40,482 nt of DNA from Atopobium sp. BS2 (lineage in GTDB: Bacteria > Actinomycetota > Coriobacteriia > Coriobacteriales > Atopobiaceae), in contig NZ_JDFG01000001.1 in assembly GCF_000565075.1 (NCBI RefSeq), forward strand, positions 1-40,482, in the 5' to 3' direction. The translations under genes were made by a program, and so were the position numbers. Below, one piece after another: positions 21,533 to 30,890 of the stretch (position 1 is the first letter of the stretch; each line of letters begins with the position of its first letter). The notes under the pieces were generated by a model. That model was not told the origin of the DNA, did not search any database, and was given only the letters and a program-made list of their open reading frames with translations.

Positions 21533-22144
21533 CTAAGAAGAAAATGCAGGCCCAAGCAAGGGACCTAAAATTGCAAGTAACATTGCTGGAACAATCAGCG
21601 TTCCTAGAGGGATGAGCATTTTAATTGGGATCTTTTCAATTTCCGTTTCTAACAGCGAACGCTGCTCATCGCGAAGAACTGAAGCTTGTCTATCTAATAT
21701 TTCTGCAAGAGGAGTTCCAAAAGTAAGCGCTTCATTCACAACAGTCGCAAAGCTTTTAAGCGATGGAACTCCTACTTTTGCCGCCATCTGATTGAGTGCT
21801 TCTTCGCGAGTAGTAGCACCAAGCTTCCAAGTCATATGAGCATTTGAAAGCTCTCTCGATAATTCTCCAGATTCTCGCAAACAATACAGATCAAGCGCTG
21901 AATCAAAAGATAGCCCTGATGACAGCCCAAGAATCAAAATGTCAATCATTTCTGGCATCTCACGTAGGCATGATTTTCTTGTAAACTCAGACTTTGCCCG
22001 GAGGCTCATTCTCTTGTGACTTTTTATGCCTCTTATAATTTGCTGATAATAGCTATGGACATCAAAATGATTCAAATTGACGGGAACAACTAGGGCGAGA
22101 ATACCTATGCATGTTGCAAATAATACGGAGCATAGTAAATCCAT
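21533..22144 (-). CDS. tadC: TadC-like platform protein
   Basis: A 203-residue T2SSF-domain inner-membrane protein that with TadB anchors the pilus motor. It begins with a membrane helix (LLCSVLFATCIGILALVV), has the cytoplasmic four-helix T2SSF part with EMIDILILGLSSGLSFDSAL and ends with two hydrophobic segments (PIKMLIPLGTLIVPAMLLAI). The start at 22144 overlaps the tadB stop codon (TGATG); the longer open frame to 22309 lies within tadB and is not used. Confidence 0.88.
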   Translation of the reverse strand: MDLLCSVLFATCIGILALVVPVNLNHFDVHSYYQQIIRGIKSHKRMSLRAKSEFTRKSCLREMPEMIDILILGLSSGLSFDSALDLYCLRESGELSRELSNAHMTWKLGATTREEALNQMAAKVGVPSLKSFATVVNEALTFGTPLAEILDRQASVLRDEQRSLLETEIEKIPIKMLIPLGTLIVPAMLLAILGPLLGPAFSS

Positions 22145-23079
22145 CACTTCATTACTCCTTTCATAATGCTTCGAATAATCAAAAGAGCAACGCAATCCAT
22201 GACCATTGCAATTGATGTGCATATAACGCCCGATGGCGTAAATAAACCCTTTTGAAAGTCCGGCGATAGAAGCGACAAGACAATCAATAAAACAACTGGG
22301 AGAAGACATACAATTCGAGCAGATAATCTAACTTGAGCAGTCTTTGTTGCTATGAGCCTTTGATTCTTCTCTTGTAATTCAACTAACTCGGCAGTTTTCT
22401 GTAAAAGACTCTTAAGCGGAGACCCTGTTCTATGTGAAATTACTAAGGCGCTAGCCAGCAAATTAACACCTGGAGCATCCAACCTTTCTGCCAAGTCCTC
22501 AATAGCTTCTTCGATAGGAAAACCGCACTTGATTTGCATGTCAGCAATATAAAAATTTTCTGATACGACACCTTCTGTGTGTTTACTGACATATTCAATA
22601 GATTGTGAAAGTGTGAGACCTGATCCAAGAGCAACGGCGATTGTTCTAAAAATCGAAGGCATCATATGGGCGATTTCTAAAGCAGATTGATGCTTGGCAT
22701 GTTCATATAGAAAATAAGGAACGAGAAATAACGAGAAAACACCGCAAAGCGTACCTATTGCAGACTCAAATAGAACACCAAGCAAGATGGATCCAGCTAT
22801 GCCACTAATAAAAAACAGTACGAAAGCATCAGTGACTAAGGTAATCCCATATTTGTAAAGAAAACGATTACGTAGCTGCATTGATGTATAAGAAAAAGGT
22901 TCCCATTTGAGCAAGCGCTGGACAAAAGTGCTATTGCGTGCAAATTGAAAAAACTGAACTACATAACCTGTTACTCGTGCATTTATTTGAGAAACAGTTT
23001 TTTCCTCACCGTTGCATACAAGAAAATAAATAATTACTCCAAAAACACCTCCTGTGATTGAGGAAGTAAAGACATCCAT
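22144..23079 (-). CDS. tadB: TadB-like platform protein
   Basis: A 311-residue T2SSF-domain membrane protein, partner of TadC. Two hydrophobic segments in the N-terminal half (about 78-125) precede the T2SSF core (MMPSIFRTIAVALGSGLTLSQSIEYVS and AGVNLLASALVISHRTGSPL-like helices), and two follow near the C-terminus (IVCLLPVVLLIVLSLL and ICTSIAMVMDCVALLII). GGAGG is seven bases before the ATG at 23079, which lies 46 bases inside tadA, so the two are translationally coupled. Confidence 0.9.
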   Translation of the reverse strand: MDVFTSSITGGVFGVIIYFLVCNGEEKTVSQINARVTGYVVQFFQFARNSTFVQRLLKWEPFSYTSMQLRNRFLYKYGITLVTDAFVLFFISGIAGSILLGVLFESAIGTLCGVFSLFLVPYFLYEHAKHQSALEIAHMMPSIFRTIAVALGSGLTLSQSIEYVSKHTEGVVSENFYIADMQIKCGFPIEEAIEDLAERLDAPGVNLLASALVISHRTGSPLKSLLQKTAELVELQEKNQRLIATKTAQVRLSARIVCLLPVVLLIVLSLLSPDFQKGLFTPSGVICTSIAMVMDCVALLIIRSIMKGVMK

Positions 23080-24386
23080 GAAGTAACCTCCTTTTTATTG
23101 AGTATTCCTTCTTGTATTGCACGATTGATAAAAGAAGGAACTTTTACAAAAAGCCAACTTCTTTTCTGCGCGTCAAACGACACCACCTCTTGCACTTCAA
23201 TTGATCCTGACGAAGACAAGGAGATTTCTGAAACGCTGGTCACATATCGTTTTCCATCAGGAAATCTTTGAGACATAACTATCAGATCAAGTGCAGTGGC
23301 AATCTGCTTTTCTATGATTTCTGCAGGTAAGTCCATTCCAAAACGAGCCATCAACACTAGGCGCAATATTGCCTCTTGAGCGGTTCCGGCATGCAATGTA
23401 GTTAAAGAACCGTCGTGACCTGTATTCATAGCCTGCAGCATATCAATGCACTCCTCCCCTCTTACCTCTCCTACTACAATGCGATCTGGCCTCATTCGGA
23501 GCGCGTTTCTCACCAATGATCTAATGGTTATTTCTCCTGTTCCTTCTATTGAGGCGGGCCGAGCCTCTAGCCTGACAACATTTGGATGCGAATCGAACTT
23601 AAGCTCCGCTGAATCCTCAATAGTGACAATTCTTTCTGACTTTGAAATTTCACATGAAAGTGCATTTAAAAGCGTAGTCTTACCGGATCCTGTTCCTCCA
23701 ACAACCGCGATTCCCTGTCTGCACTTCACAGCCCAAGACAAAAATCTTGCAAGCCATTGAGGCAGCGATTTCATTTCCACTAGCCGGTCCAAAGAAGTAA
23801 TTTTTCCAGTGAATCTTCGAATAGTTACTGAAGTACCATTCACTGCAACAGGACTTGCAACTGCATTAACACGGTCCCCATTCTCAAGTCGAGCGTCAAC
23901 AATAGGACTTACCCTATCCAGCCTTCTTCCTAATGGAGACAAAATGCGATCCATAACAATCAAAATCTGCTCTTCAGAGTCAAAGACTGTTTTTGATTCA
24001 AATAGCTCGCCGTTTTTCTCGTAAAACAAATTGTTGCAGCCGTTAATCATAATTTCAGTAACATCTTTATCATTCAGTAATGGCTGAATTGGACCAAGAC
24101 CGCACACCTCATTTATGACCTGTTCAATTGTTTCCTCATAGTCAACTGAACTAAAGAGCTCGTCCTTCTCTTCATTAACAATTGCCTCACAAGTAACTCT
24201 TAGTTCGTCTCTTACGCGATCGATATCACTGCCTGTTATAAGAGAAGAAACCGTGGAAAGCCCTAATCGAGAAACAAGTTTTTCTTTTAACTTCTTTCTA
24301 GCCTTCTGAAATACTTCTTTTTGGAGTAGTGAGTCATTCTCATCTTGCGCCTCAATTTGCTTAGCAACGCGTTCAAAGACAAGCAT
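23034..24386 (-). CDS. tadA: TadA/CpaF pilus assembly ATPase
   Basis: The hexameric secretion ATPase that powers Flp pilus assembly. The 450-residue protein has an N-terminal helical domain (about 1-90), the CpaF-type domain with CGLGPIQPLLNDKDVTEIMING, Walker A GGTGSGKTTLLNAL (about 230-243), the Asp box VTIEDSAEL, and Walker B/His-box region RIVVGEVRGEECIDMLQAMNTGHDGSLTTLHA, all intact. The ATG at 24386 overlaps the tadZ stop codon (TAATG). The full set of motifs argues for an active motor. Confidence 0.95.
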   Translation of the reverse strand: MLVFERVAKQIEAQDENDSLLQKEVFQKARKKLKEKLVSRLGLSTVSSLITGSDIDRVRDELRVTCEAIVNEEKDELFSSVDYEETIEQVINEVCGLGPIQPLLNDKDVTEIMINGCNNLFYEKNGELFESKTVFDSEEQILIVMDRILSPLGRRLDRVSPIVDARLENGDRVNAVASPVAVNGTSVTIRRFTGKITSLDRLVEMKSLPQWLARFLSWAVKCRQGIAVVGGTGSGKTTLLNALSCEISKSERIVTIEDSAELKFDSHPNVVRLEARPASIEGTGEITIRSLVRNALRMRPDRIVVGEVRGEECIDMLQAMNTGHDGSLTTLHAGTAQEAILRLVLMARFGMDLPAEIIEKQIATALDLIVMSQRFPDGKRYVTSVSEISLSSSGSIEVQEVVSFDAQKRSWLFVKVPSFINRAIQEGILNKKEVTSWMSLLPQSQEVFLE

Positions 24387-25684
24387 TAACCCACCTCCTT
24401 CCTCCTATTGAATAAGCTAAATGGCTTTTTCTCAGGAGCTACTTGCAGGGCAATCTGAGCCTCTCGCAGCTGTGGAAGAATGCCCAGCTCGTTAAGGAAA
24501 TGTGCAAGTACAAAAGAAACCGACTGCGCAAATGAAGTTTCCTCTTGTAACAACACAGAAAGCTTTCCTTGCTGAATAAGCTCCTGAAACCCTGGTCCGC
24601 CTTCAAAAATCCTAAACATCTTTGCTGCTTCAAGACCAATTTCTGCCTTTCCAACAGAAAAGTCCTGTTTAACCTTTGGATTTGCTTTGTTTTCAAGTCG
24701 GATAATGCGAGTTCTTGCCACTCCAAGACGCACTGCAAGTCCACTTACTTTTGCTAAAGAATTAATGCACGTAAGAGGGTTCTCGGAGACAATTACCAGC
24801 CTATCTGCACATTGGGCCGCTTGAGCGTAGCAATCTGTTGAAGCGGTAGTAGTATCCACAAGTACCAAATCAACCAAACCAGAAACAGCTTGAAGAAAAT
24901 TACTTACACAAGGAAATAACAACTCTGCCATTTCAGGTTTTACACAAGGGCCATAAAGATACAAATTTTTATTGATACAAGTTGCCTTTTCTAGAAGGTT
25001 CTCCTTTTCTGAAGGAACATCAGCGATAAGGTCAGAGAAGTCTTTTGGCTGCCTAATTCCAAGCTTTTCAAACGCATTTCCATAAGACAGGTCAAGATCA
25101 ATTAATGCAACTTTTAAACCCCAAGAAGAAGCAAGCAGTGCCATTGAAGAAACAAGCGTGGTCTTTCCCACTCCTCCTCTTCCTGAAGTGAACGTAAGGA
25201 TTGGAGCTTTTAAAGTCTTATCAAGAGGAATGAGGGATTGTAGATAGGTATTTAACTCTTGGATACTGGCAACATAATCTGAAGCTTCTGGTAAAGGCTG
25301 AGAAAGCCTGTCAGCCCCATACGATTGATATCCTCTTCCAACCTTTACCAGATCCCCTAATTCCATAGGGTCAATAACTAAGTCAACTCCTGCTTTAGCT
25401 GCTCTTGAACGAAGTGATCCAGATGCACCTGACCTTACCAACACCACACAGCGAGCATTTCCGTCTTTAACAATTGCAGCCGCTAGATTTATATCTGAAA
25501 CATCGGAGCCTGTGTTACCAATTAAGACCGAATAATCTTGAGGAGTTGAACAGGCGACAATTGATCTAAGAGATGCTGCTGAATCGGCAAATTCACACCT
25601 ATTGCTAATTCCCAAGTAAGTAAGAATGGCGCCAATCTCAACGCGTGCATCAAGACCTACATATGAGATCCACTTTTCTAACAT
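24386..25684 (-). CDS. tadZ: TadZ/CpaE-like MinD/ParA ATPase
   Basis: A localisation factor of Tad pili. Residues 1-125 form a receiver-like domain without a convincing phosphoacceptor set; about 160-420 is a SIMIBI ATPase with deviant Walker A SGRGGVGKTTLVSS and ALIDLDLSYGN. The 432-residue length matches TadZ. GGAGG precedes the start; the ATG at 25684 overlaps the cpaB stop codon, and a GTG one codon earlier is also possible. It is directly upstream of tadA, as in most tad loci. Confidence 0.88.
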   Translation of the reverse strand: MLEKWISYVGLDARVEIGAILTYLGISNRCEFADSAASLRSIVACSTPQDYSVLIGNTGSDVSDINLAAAIVKDGNARCVVLVRSGASGSLRSRAAKAGVDLVIDPMELGDLVKVGRGYQSYGADRLSQPLPEASDYVASIQELNTYLQSLIPLDKTLKAPILTFTSGRGGVGKTTLVSSMALLASSWGLKVALIDLDLSYGNAFEKLGIRQPKDFSDLIADVPSEKENLLEKATCINKNLYLYGPCVKPEMAELLFPCVSNFLQAVSGLVDLVLVDTTTASTDCYAQAAQCADRLVIVSENPLTCINSLAKVSGLAVRLGVARTRIIRLENKANPKVKQDFSVGKAEIGLEAAKMFRIFEGGPGFQELIQQGKLSVLLQEETSFAQSVSFVLAHFLNELGILPQLREAQIALQVAPEKKPFSLFNRRKEVG

Positions 25685-26511
25685 CACGCTTCACCTCCTG
25701 GGCTAGTAGACGAATCTGCTTGTGATGCACTGTCGCTGTTTTGGTCGGCTGTTGAAGCAGCACTGTTCTCTGGCTGCACGCCTTCACTTGCAGGCGATGA
25801 GCTTGCTTGATCTGACTTGTCAGAAAGATCCTTTGAGTCTTCTTGCTCAACGAAGGAGTTGCTATTTACTAAATCCTGAGCGTTAATCTTTGACCCAGGA
25901 AGAGTAAATCGAAGTGTTCCTCGAGCGTATGCAGAAAGCACAGCAGGAACCTGTTCAGGAGTCAATCCAAGCGTTACGGAAGAAGAAGTGTAAAGAGTGC
26001 CTTCGGTGTCATCTGACAAGACCGCAATGTCCGAAGCAATGCAGGTAATGAGAGAATCGGTGACCTCATACGCTGCAAGCTTTGTACCAGCGCTGAGCCT
26101 CTCAGCAAGTCCGTACTTCTCGCCATGGGAAATAGTAAGACCAACAAGATTTTCTGGAATAGATATCTGAGAGGCAACAGATCGTAAGTGAAGAGAAACA
26201 ACAGGCATGCCAACTCCAATAACAGATGAAACCGTTCGACCCATCACACTTTCCGGATTAGTAATTGCACCCTCCGGAATCAGATCAGAAATCCAGCTTT
26301 TTAACTGAGTGTTAGAAGATGAAAGGGTTTCTCCGGGTTCTATTTGTTTAGTGGCCACCAAAATTGAAGTAAGCTCACCGCCGTATTTTTGTATTGCCTC
26401 TGCTCGTGACTTCTCCGCTTCAGCGCGAACACTTTGCACGTATGCAAAGAAACAAAAACTGGCCAAAAGTGCGCTTAACACAGAAATTAAAATTCTTGTT
26501 TTCTTAGTCAC
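25684..26511 (-). CDS. cpaB: CpaB/RcpC-like SAF-domain protein
   Basis: First gene of the tad operon. The 275-residue protein has one N-terminal membrane anchor (ILISVLSALLASFCFFAYV, about 7-25), a SAF domain (about 48-115: VATKQIEPGETLSSSNTQLKSW, then MPVVSLHL), a second beta domain and a low-complexity Ser/Ala/Asp/Glu tail (about 225-275). In diderms RcpC assists the secretin; in monoderms like this one it probably organises the pilus in the wall. GTG at 26511 is chosen because GGAGG lies seven bases upstream; the open frame extends further but without a ribosome binding site. Confidence 0.85.
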   Translation of the reverse strand: MTKKTRILISVLSALLASFCFFAYVQSVRAEAEKSRAEAIQKYGGELTSILVATKQIEPGETLSSSNTQLKSWISDLIPEGAITNPESVMGRTVSSVIGVGMPVVSLHLRSVASQISIPENLVGLTISHGEKYGLAERLSAGTKLAAYEVTDSLITCIASDIAVLSDDTEGTLYTSSSVTLGLTPEQVPAVLSAYARGTLRFTLPGSKINAQDLVNSNSFVEQEDSKDLSDKSDQASSSPASEGVQPENSAASTADQNSDSASQADSSTSPGGEA

Positions 26512-26864
26512 TGTTTGTCCTCCCTCCATTTGCGATATATCGATTGTGCGCTCGAGTTGAGAAAGAAAGAGCAAAAACAAAAGATTTACCTGCACAAATA
26601 TGTCAGGTAGCTGACGAGAATCTGACGCAAAGTAATAAGTTCGCTGGCTGCTGCGGTGACATAAAAAATAGGTAATTTAAATTTTTATCTAACTTGATAT
26701 ATAAAAATTTTTAGAACGTCATAGCCGCTACATTTTTGACAGTTTTACTAAATGATTTTCTAAGTGGTCTCCCTGACATATAAAACGAGGATTGACCCCC
26801 CTAATTAGCTAGGCAGGACCAACCCCGTTGGTCTCAATATAGCATATTTCCTGCTAGTTTAGCG
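26512..26864. other. Long regulatory gap upstream of the tad operon
   Basis: No gene is visible. The stretch holds GTCAG-GTAG-CTGAC (26603-26616), an AT-rich imperfect inverted repeat around 26675-26715, direct repeats of CTGACG, and a G/C-rich hairpin GACCAA/TTGGTC near 26818-26834. Some of this may be a decayed mobile element. The tad promoter should lie here, but I cannot single out a convincing -10/-35 pair. Confidence 0.5.
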
Positions 26865-26894
26865 AAAAACACCCTAGACAAGCCAGGGTGTTTT
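26865..26894 (-). terminator. Terminator of the cation ATPase-rsgA operon
   Basis: A 10-bp stem, AAAACACCCT (26866-26875) with AGGGTGTTTT (26885-26894), lies 20 bases beyond the rsgA stop codon. On the minus strand it is followed by TTTTT (the last T at 26865). A T run also exists on the plus side, so it can work in both directions. Confidence 0.88.
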
Positions 26895-26915
26895 GAGGAT
26901 TTACGCCGTTAAAGC

Positions 26916-28100
26916 TTAAAGCACAACATCAGGGTCGAGCGATTGCTGACTTTCTCGCATTTCTTTTGCCAAAGACAAATATGCTTTTAACTGCGGCTCT
27001 GTAATCTTGCCCTCGTGCAGAGCATCCTGAACACTACATCCAGGCTCATGCGTATGGGTGCAATCCCTAAACTTACACGTCTGAGCAGCTTCAGAGATAT
27101 GCGGGAATATCTTCTGCAATCCCCTCTCATGACCCACAATAGGCAGACTTCTGAGGCCAGGTTCATCCACAATAACGCCAGCATCAGGAAGCGCTACCAT
27201 GCGACGAGCAACTGTTGTATGACGGCCAGCCTTATCAGATTCGCGGACTTCTCCCGTTTCAAGTGCCTCATGTCCCAAAAGCGCATTCAGAAGCGTTGAT
27301 TTACCAGCCCCTGATTCGCCAAGCACAATGGCCACGGAGCCGTAAGGAACAAGGCTACGAACAGCATCAATTCCCCACGCAGCCCCAAACTTTTGGGCAG
27401 TCTGAGCAAGATCTGCAAGTGCATCGGTTTTCTCGCCCTCAAGCTTTGAAGCTGTTGCAACAATCTTCACCGTAGAGCCAAGAGCTGCGGTGATAGAAGA
27501 AATCTCTTGAGCCAAAAGCTCCGGACCCGCTACATCTGACTTAGTAAGCACCACAGCACAGGCTGCACCGCAGTCTTTAGAGATAACCGCCGAGCGCACA
27601 ATGCGATCAACCGAGACAGCTTCGCCGTCTAAGGCCTGTACCACAAGCACCAGGTCAACGTTTGCGGCCAAGGTCTGCTTTTGGCCACGAGCTCCGCCCT
27701 TCCAGCGAGCAATATCGGTCTCTCGTGGCAGAATGGCCTCGATGATGCCCATATCGTGCGAGTCCGGAATGCGAGCACATACCCAGTCACCAACGGCTAC
27801 CGTGGAGTTCTGGCCCTTGGTCACGCGCGCAGCAAACTCGGCGCGAAACACTCCCTGCTCTGACACAACCGCAGGAAATCCCCTATCCAAGCGGACCACG
27901 CAGGCCATGGTTATCGTCTGGCGAGAAACCCCTTGAGCTTCAAGCTCAGATACGACGTCTGTATAAGCTTGCGTCTGATCCGACGATGGAGTCAGCTGCT
28001 CAAACGCTGGAACGTCCAGCAATGAAGAAAGGGCCGGCAGAGACCCTTGAGTCCTGCCGGCTCCTAGTTTTTTGGAACTTTTTGTACGCTTAGCGGACAA
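26916..28100 (-). CDS. rsgA: Ribosome small-subunit GTPase RsgA
   Basis: RsgA is a circularly permuted GTPase that checks late 30S maturation. The 394-residue protein has an OB-fold N-terminal domain (about 60-125), the permuted G motifs in order G4 TKSD (186-189), G1 GESGAGKST (261-269) and G3 DEPG (312-315), and the C-terminal zinc site with Cys342, Cys347, His and Cys355 in CKFRDCTHTHEPGC. A 40-residue basic N-terminal extension is present. The start is TTG at 28100 with GAGGAG upstream. It is 15 bases behind the cation ATPase gene and shares its leader, an unusual pairing for a ribosome assembly factor. Confidence 0.95.
   Translation of the reverse strand: MSAKRTKSSKKLGAGRTQGSLPALSSLLDVPAFEQLTPSSDQTQAYTDVVSELEAQGVSRQTITMACVVRLDRGFPAVVSEQGVFRAEFAARVTKGQNSTVAVGDWVCARIPDSHDMGIIEAILPRETDIARWKGGARGQKQTLAANVDLVLVVQALDGEAVSVDRIVRSAVISKDCGAACAVVLTKSDVAGPELLAQEISSITAALGSTVKIVATASKLEGEKTDALADLAQTAQKFGAAWGIDAVRSLVPYGSVAIVLGESGAGKSTLLNALLGHEALETGEVRESDKAGRHTTVARRMVALPDAGVIVDEPGLRSLPIVGHERGLQKIFPHISEAAQTCKFRDCTHTHEPGCSVQDALHEGKITEPQLKAYLSLAKEMRESQQSLDPDVVL
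27426..27437 (+). repeat. Short dispersed word GGTTTTCTCGCC, inside rsgA
   Basis: Encodes GEKT between G4 and G1 of RsgA (KLEGEKTDAL). A second copy in the opposite orientation lies 483 bases away in the same gene. Confidence 0.8.
27920..27931 (-). repeat. Short dispersed word (GGCGAGAAACCC), inside rsgA
   Basis: In the gene frame this orientation reads GVSRQT, unrelated to the GEKT reading of the neighbouring copy, so the word is not explained by repeated protein sequence. Confidence 0.8.
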
Positions 28101-28115
28101 GAGTACTCCTCTACC

Positions 28116-30800
28116 TTATGCCTTGTTCTTTTGAACAGAACGCATAACAGCCTTATAAAGCTCCATCAGAGGAATGATAGATGCAGCTAAAAGCATTGCC
28201 ATGGCGTACTCTTCAAAACCAATCTCAGCAAAGCCAAATGCCTGAGAAAGTGGTGTCTCAATTACCACAAAGGTAAGAATCAAAGACATAACAAAGGAAC
28301 CCCACAGCCAAATGTTTTGGCTGGTTAGCTTGAAGATGGAACCACGCAGAGAACGCATGTTGAAGGAGTGGAACATCTCAACCATAGAAAGCGTCAAGAA
28401 TGCCATGGTCATACCCTCAACGCCAGCCTCTGGGTTAGTAATAACCTGTGAGATATCAAAGGTTCCATACTCAAAGTAGTGACCAATAAAATAGCTGGCA
28501 AGAGTGAGAAGAGCAATGATAGAGCCCTGAACAAGGCAGTCAAAGCCAACGCCACCCGCAAAAATTCCGTCCTTAGGATTACGAGGCTTACGCTTCATAA
28601 TGCCTGGTTCAGCCTTCTCGGTAGCCATAGCAAGAGCTGGCAGAGAGTCGGTGATCAGGTTAATCCACAGAAGGTGGGTAGGCTGAAGAATGGTAAAGCC
28701 AACCAGGGATGCAATAAAGACGGAAATAACCTCTGCAAGGTTGGAGCTCAAGAGGAACTGGATGCACTTACGAATGTTGTCGTAGATGCGTCTTCCCTCT
28801 TCGCATGCACTAATGATGGTGGCAAAGTTATCGTCTGCCAAAACCATATCTGCAACGCCCTTAGTGACATCGGTACCAGTAATACCCATACCAATACCAA
28901 TATCGGCGCGTTTAATGGAAGGAGCATCGTTAACGCCGTCACCCGTCATGGCCGTAACCATGCCCTTCTTGCGCCAGGTATCAACAATGCGAACCTTGTG
29001 CTCAGGCTGAACACGTGCGTAAACGCCAATTGTCTCAATGCGCTGCTCAAACTCTTCATCAGAAATCTTATCAAGCTGTGCGCCGGTGATTGCCTGAGAG
29101 CGATCGGTAATAATGCCCAGCTCAACCGCAATAGCAACGGCTGTATTAATGTGGTCACCTGTAATCATAACGGTGCGCATACCAGCTTCATGAGCCTCTG
29201 CAACAGCACCCTTAACCTCAGGACGAACTGGGTCAATCATGCCAGAGAGTCCAACAAAGACCATGTCATGCTCAAGGTTAGCTGGGTCATAGCTCTGAGG
29301 AGCTTCTGTTCCCCAGTCACGACGAGCAGATGCCATAACGCGAAGAGCCTGGTCAGCCATGGACTTGTTCTGAGCCAAAATCTCAGAGCGGGCCTCATCG
29401 GTGAGGTCAATAATGCCATCACTTGTCATAATCTTGGTGCAGCGAGCAAGCACCTCATCAGGCGCACCTTTGGTGTGCTGTACAACTTTGCCAGAGCGAG
29501 TACGCACCACAACAGACATCATCTTACGAACAGAGTCAAAGGGCGCCTCGCCAATGCGAGGACGAGAAGAAGCAAGGTCACTTGTGGTGTATCCAAGTTT
29601 TGCAGCGTCTGCAACAAGAGCAGCTTCGGTTGGCTCACCCTTTGCAACCTGCTCCGCATCGTCCCAGGTAGCGTCACAGCACAGTGCCATGGTACGTACA
29701 TGTGCATCAAGATTTTCTGTCTCATGACGGACAACAGTCATCTTGTTCTGGGTCAGAGTACCGGTCTTATCAGAGCAGATAACCTGAGTACAACCAAGGG
29801 TCTCAACTGCAGTAAGACGACGGACAATAGCGTGGCGCTCGCTCATTCTGGTAACGCCCATAGAAAGAACGATGGTAACAACAGCAACAAGACCCTCTGG
29901 AATTGCAGCTACTGCAAGAGAAACTGCAACCATAAACGTGCTTAGGATAAGGTCAAAGTTGCCAAGCATCTCGGCACCGTGCTTAATAAAACCTGTTGCA
30001 AAAACAAGCAGTGAGATGACAACAACAAGAATGGTAAGTGTATGTGAAAGCTTATCAAGCGCAATCTGAAGTGGAGTCTGTCCCTCTTCTGCCTGAGAAA
30101 TTGCATCTGCAATCTTGCCCATCTCGGTGTCCATGCCTGTTGCAACAACAACTGCACGACCGCGTCCATAGACCACAATAGATCCGGAGTAGCACATATT
30201 CTTTCGGTCACCCAAAGGAATGTCATCGGTGTCTTCAGCAAGACTGAGGGTCTCAGCGTGTTTCTCGACAGGAACTGATTCGCCCGTGAGCGCAGACTCC
30301 TCCACCTTCATGGAGGCGCTCTCAAGAATGCGGCAATCAGCTGGGACAGAGTCACCCGCCTCAAGCAGGATGATATCGCCCACAACAAGCTCAGTTGAGG
30401 CAATCGTCTCAAGGCGGCCGTCCCTGATAACCTTGCTCTGAGCTGCGCTCATCTCTTGCAGAGCAGCAAGGGCTTCCTCGGCTTTGCCCTCCTGGACAAC
30501 ACCAAGAACAGAATTAATAACAACAACAAACAGAATAATTACGACGTCTGCAACTCCGCCTTCTCCGGTATAAATACCTTCAGCAGCAGAAATAGCAGCA
30601 GCAACAAGAAGCATGATGACCATAGGATCAGCCATCTGCGCAAAGAATCTTTTAATAATTGATTCTTTTGGAGCTTCTTTAAGCTTATTGAGGCCATAAG
30701 CCTCAAGACGTGAAGCTGCTTCTACATCAGACAATCCAGCTTCAACATCAGTTTTTTGCGCACTGATAACATCAGACGCACTTGAAAGATACTCTTTCAA
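28116..30800 (-). CDS. P-type (P2A) cation-transporting ATPase, Ca2+-type
   Basis: An 894-residue P-type ATPase of the PMR1/PacL group that exports Ca2+ (possibly Mn2+). Visible are the actuator TGES (about 172-175), the phosphorylation site CSDKTGTLTQ with Asp344, the nucleotide-domain KGAPD and the hinge TGDGVNDAPSIK. Ion-site residues include PEGL in M4 (Glu302), SSNLAEVISVF in M5 and INLITDSLPALA in M6 (Asn and Asp). Ten membrane helices are expected. The start is TTG at 30800 with AGGAGG six bases upstream. The leader of about 125 bases folds into mutually exclusive helices covering that ribosome binding site, so ion- or ligand-dependent translation is likely. rsgA follows in the same operon. 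Confidence 0.92.
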   Translation of the reverse strand: MKEYLSSASDVISAQKTDVEAGLSDVEAASRLEAYGLNKLKEAPKESIIKRFFAQMADPMVIMLLVAAAISAAEGIYTGEGGVADVVIILFVVVINSVLGVVQEGKAEEALAALQEMSAAQSKVIRDGRLETIASTELVVGDIILLEAGDSVPADCRILESASMKVEESALTGESVPVEKHAETLSLAEDTDDIPLGDRKNMCYSGSIVVYGRGRAVVVATGMDTEMGKIADAISQAEEGQTPLQIALDKLSHTLTILVVVISLLVFATGFIKHGAEMLGNFDLILSTFMVAVSLAVAAIPEGLVAVVTIVLSMGVTRMSERHAIVRRLTAVETLGCTQVICSDKTGTLTQNKMTVVRHETENLDAHVRTMALCCDATWDDAEQVAKGEPTEAALVADAAKLGYTTSDLASSRPRIGEAPFDSVRKMMSVVVRTRSGKVVQHTKGAPDEVLARCTKIMTSDGIIDLTDEARSEILAQNKSMADQALRVMASARRDWGTEAPQSYDPANLEHDMVFVGLSGMIDPVRPEVKGAVAEAHEAGMRTVMITGDHINTAVAIAVELGIITDRSQAITGAQLDKISDEEFEQRIETIGVYARVQPEHKVRIVDTWRKKGMVTAMTGDGVNDAPSIKRADIGIGMGITGTDVTKGVADMVLADDNFATIISACEEGRRIYDNIRKCIQFLLSSNLAEVISVFIASLVGFTILQPTHLLWINLITDSLPALAMATEKAEPGIMKRKPRNPKDGIFAGGVGFDCLVQGSIIALLTLASYFIGHYFEYGTFDISQVITNPEAGVEGMTMAFLTLSMVEMFHSFNMRSLRGSIFKLTSQNIWLWGSFVMSLILTFVVIETPLSQAFGFAEIGFEEYAMAMLLAASIIPLMELYKAVMRSVQKNKA

Positions 30801-30804
30801 AGTT

Positions 30805-30890
30805 CCTCCTGGGTTTCTACCTGACAGATTGATGCCCGATCATAATTCCCCAGGAGAGGGGCAAGGGCTCACCAAGGTTGCCGTGTCAGG
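30805..30890 (-). promoter_or_regulatory. Riboswitch-like leader of the cation ATPase operon
   Basis: On the minus strand CCTGACA (30890-30884) pairs with TGTCAGG (30826-30820), enclosing GGCAA/TTGCC (30882-30878 with 30864-30860) or CCCC-TCTCCT-GGGG (30861-30848). TCTCCTGGG (30857-30849) can instead pair over nine positions with CCCAGGAGG (30813-30805), the ribosome binding site itself. TGCCC/GGGCA (30863-30859 with 30837-30833) is a further competitor. These alternatives are the hallmark of a translational switch. The conserved GGGGAGUAG of yybP-ykoY Mn2+ riboswitches is absent, and I recognise no other known class. Confidence 0.55.

Noticed and set aside
28479-29945. 488-codon plus-strand frame opposite the cation ATPase gene
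   Set aside because: Antisense shadow created by codon bias; composition (many Asn, Cys and His) is typical of such artefacts.
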